Part shown: positions 62,300 to 64,000 of the stretch, one piece after another
Layout of the letters: each line of letters opens with the position of its first letter
Numbering within the stretch: the first letter of the stretch is position 1
From: Neorhizobium sp.
Lineage (GTDB): Bacteria > Pseudomonadota > Alphaproteobacteria > Rhizobiales > Rhizobiaceae
Direction of reading: 5' to 3'
Length of the DNA stretch: 64,000 nucleotides
Assembly: GCA_028283725.1 (NCBI GenBank)
Contig: JAPWKC010000003.1
Coordinates: forward strand, 434,001-498,000
The notes under the pieces: model-generated
The model's input: the letters and a program-made list of their open reading frames with translations, nothing else
Database searches by the model: none
Told to the model about the DNA's origin: nothing
Position numbers and translations under genes: made by a program

Positions 62300-63225
62300 C
62301 CGGGCCAATGACCGGGCCGATGGGCGGGACGACGGTAAGAGGTCCGCGCGACATCATCCGGATCGAGGATGCGGATGATCCGCGCATTGCCGATTTCCAT
62401 GCGATCCGCGAACGCGACCTGACCGGCCGGCATGGCCGGTTCATCGCCGAGGGTACCGTCGTCCTGCGCATGCTGGCCGCCGCGCATCGCCGCAGCGCCG
62501 CCGGCAAAGGGGACGGCGAGGTGATGGCTATGGATGCATCCCGCCGCGGCAGCACCGGCTTTACCGCCGAAAAGATCCTGCTTCTGGAAAATCGCGCCTC
62601 CGGCGTCTCCGATATTCTGGACGATTTTCCGGAGGATGTGCCCGTCTATCTCGCCTCCGGCCCGGTTCTCGACCGGATCGCCGGTTTTCACCTGCATCGC
62701 GGCGTGCTGGCGCTCGGCCGGCGGAGCGAGGAGATCGAGGCTGCCCAGCTGATTGCACGCTCCCCCGAAAAGGGCCTCATCGTCGCGGCCTTCGGCATTT
62801 CCAACCACGACAATATCGGCTCGATCTTCCGCAACGCCGCAGCCTTCGGGGCGGATGCCGTGCTGCTCGACAGCCAGTGCTGCGATCCGCTCTATCGCAA
62901 GGCGCTGCGCGTTTCCGTCGGCTCGGTGTTGTCGGTGCCTTATGCGCGCGGCGGGACGGCCGGCTATCTTCTCTCGGCGCTGTCGGGCCACGGGTTTGCG
63001 ATCTGGGGCCTTTCTCCCGCGGGCGAGACAGAAATCCGCCATGTGCCGGCAGATGACCGGATGGCGCTGATCACCGGCACGGAAGGCGAGGGCCTGTCCA
63101 CCGATGTGCTCTCCTCTGTGAAGACCGCAAGGATTGCGCAGGCGCCGGGTCTCGACAGTCTCAATGCCGGCACTGCGACCGGGATCGCGCTCTACGAGAT
63201 CGCCATGGCTCAGGGGCGCCTGTAA
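62296..63225 (+). CDS. SpoU/TrmH family RNA 2'-O-methyltransferase
   Basis: 309 aa from ATG 62296, whose ATGA overlaps the preceding stop; in-frame ATGs at 62308 and 62320 are alternatives because a 12-bp unit (ATGACCGGGCCA) is repeated at the start. SPOUT knot motifs: IGSIFRNAAAFGADAVLLD, YRKALRVSVGSVLSVPYAR, LITGTEGEGLS and NAGTATGIALYE. Methylates a ribose in rRNA or tRNA; the exact target is unassigned. An upstream open frame to 61609 is antisense to rluD. Confidence 0.9.
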   Translation: MTGPMTGPMGGTTVRGPRDIIRIEDADDPRIADFHAIRERDLTGRHGRFIAEGTVVLRMLAAAHRRSAAGKGDGEVMAMDASRRGSTGFTAEKILLLENRASGVSDILDDFPEDVPVYLASGPVLDRIAGFHLHRGVLALGRRSEEIEAAQLIARSPEKGLIVAAFGISNHDNIGSIFRNAAAFGADAVLLDSQCCDPLYRKALRVSVGSVLSVPYARGGTAGYLLSALSGHGFAIWGLSPAGETEIRHVPADDRMALITGTEGEGLSTDVLSSVKTARIAQAPGLDSLNAGTATGIALYEIAMAQGRL

Positions 63226-63393
63226 GGCCTGCCTGCCTGCCGCCCCGGCATGGATATCGTTTCCTCAAGACCTAAAGACCTGAACGCGCCGCGGTTCCCC
63301 GGATTTGGCCTTGGGCCTGGAGGTGTTGTTTCGGCGCATGTCGTCATCGCAAAACCGCAATAGGTCCTTGCACGGCATGCCTTATGGCCGGGG

Positions 63394-64000
63394 TTATTCC
63401 GACAGGAGCTTGCCGGCTTTCGTCGCGAGGCTTTCGCGCCCCGTGCTGCCATGCTTGCCGCGCAGGATCTTGCGGATCGGCGAGGATCGGCCTTCGGCGG
63501 CTGCGGTGACGGCCACCATGCTCGCGGCGATCGTGGCCAGTTCCTTGCGCATCGCCTCGTCGGTCGCCGGGTTCTTCGCCTTCATCAGCCGTTCACCGAG
63601 CGCGGTTGCGCGGTTGCGGGCTTCCTCGGCCAGCAGCCGGAAGCGCGGATCGATCGCATCCTCGTCGATGCCGAGAGCAAGCGCTGCGGCGGGGGCCGGC
63701 GACGGGGCGCCCGCGGAAGAAGGGGTCGCAGCCGGAGCGGCCGGGGCAGCGGCGGGGATCTGTGCGGATGGCTGCGCGATCGCGTCGTCACTGCCGGCCT
63801 CTGTCTCTTTCGCTGTCACTGCTTCATTCTCCAGCTGTGGCAAGTGCGCGGCCGTACCGGTATTTCCGGTGGTGCGTGCTTCGCTATTGGCGGCTTTCAG
63901 CCGGTCGCGCAAGCGCCCGATTTCCTGCAGACGGCGTTCGAGTGTGGTTTCGCGGTCGCCGCGGTCGGTGATTTCGCCGGCGAGCTTCTCTTCCAGCCGG
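63394..64000 (-). CDS. Coiled-coil Ala/Pro-rich protein, partial (continues beyond window)
   Basis: The frame is open to the window edge, so the N-terminal part is missing; the 172-aa portion beginning at 63912 starts from a TTG inside a coiled coil. At the edge it reads heptad-rich LEEKLAGEITDRGDRETTLE and RRLQEIGRLRDRLKAANSEA. Then comes an Ala/Pro-rich disordered part and a helical C-terminus (DPRFRLLAEEARNRATALGE to SLATKAGKLLSE). Unrecognised; possibly a membrane-bound or structural rhizobial protein. Confidence 0.65.
   Translation of the reverse strand, partial: RLEEKLAGEITDRGDRETTLERRLQEIGRLRDRLKAANSEARTTGNTGTAAHLPQLENEAVTAKETEAGSDDAIAQPSAQIPAAAPAAPAATPSSAGAPSPAPAAALALGIDEDAIDPRFRLLAEEARNRATALGERLMKAKNPATDEAMRKELATIAASMVAVTAAAEGRSSPIRKILRGKHGSTGRESLATKAGKLLSE

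Overview
The window looks like a chromosomal segment from a member of the Rhizobiaceae (Rhizobium, Agrobacterium or a close relative). The evidence is high GC, the alphaproteobacterial tolR-tolA-tolB-pal-cpoB-tilS-ftsH-glmM gene order, an RpoH1-type sigma-32, a serC leader element ahead of serC-serA, TTAA-N7-TTAA boxes of the CtrA type, and GGAAC-N18/19-TT promoters of the EcfG/RpoE2 type. It is mostly housekeeping and stress-physiology DNA. I see no insertion sequence, prophage, CRISPR array or rRNA.

Layout. 0-10.2 kb: cell envelope (tolR, tolA, tolB, pal, cpoB), then tilS, ftsH and glmM. 10.3-13.5 kb: a GH15 glucosidase-like enzyme and a cysteine-containing outer-membrane beta-barrel protein. 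13.6-16.7 kb: serC leader, serC, serA, and a structured candidate small RNA after serA. 16.8-21.5 kb: Tim44-domain protein, DUF1810, MscS-type channel, a 36-aa membrane peptide, mnmA and a CAT-anticodon tRNA. 21.7-27.0 kb: SleB-type hydrolase, amidase, small lipoprotein, GDPD-like enzyme, DUF983. 27.0-33.0 kb: a compact general-stress region (83-aa and 24-aa proteins, treZ-treY, 77-aa acidic protein, DUF3008) in which five transcription units carry EcfG-type promoter matches. 33.4-37.3 kb: heme uptake and degradation (hutX, hmuQ-like, divergent hmuTUV). 37.3-38.4 kb: YbaN-type protein and a HigB/HigA-like toxin-antitoxin pair with a palindromic operator. 38.5-44.0 kb: galE, a glyoxalase-like protein, ung, and an MhqO-MhqD-like pair with an aldehyde dehydrogenase. 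44.2-51.5 kb: lytic transglycosylase lipoprotein, LtrA, DUF3422, sugar MFS transporter facing a GH28 pectinase-like enzyme, and a small secreted protein. 51.8-58.3 kb: purA, a large His/Glu-rich single-pass membrane protein, a DUF2946-like protein and a PepSY membrane protein. 58.4-64 kb: rpoH, an AT-flanked methyltransferase, rluD, a small membrane protein, a SpoU methylase, and a coiled-coil protein cut by the window edge.

How the parts may work together. The Tol-Pal set ties envelope constriction to division; inverted CtrA half-sites in front of pal, and full CtrA boxes in front of the outer-membrane protein and the 36-aa peptide, suggest cell-cycle control of envelope genes. The 27-33 kb cluster couples trehalose synthesis from glucans to several tiny stress proteins through apparent shared sigma-factor control, and rpoH carries the same type of promoter match. 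The heme block has the periplasmic and inner-membrane transporter plus cytosolic handling proteins but no outer-membrane receptor in the window. Promoter and operator calls are pattern matches by eye and are marked as inference.
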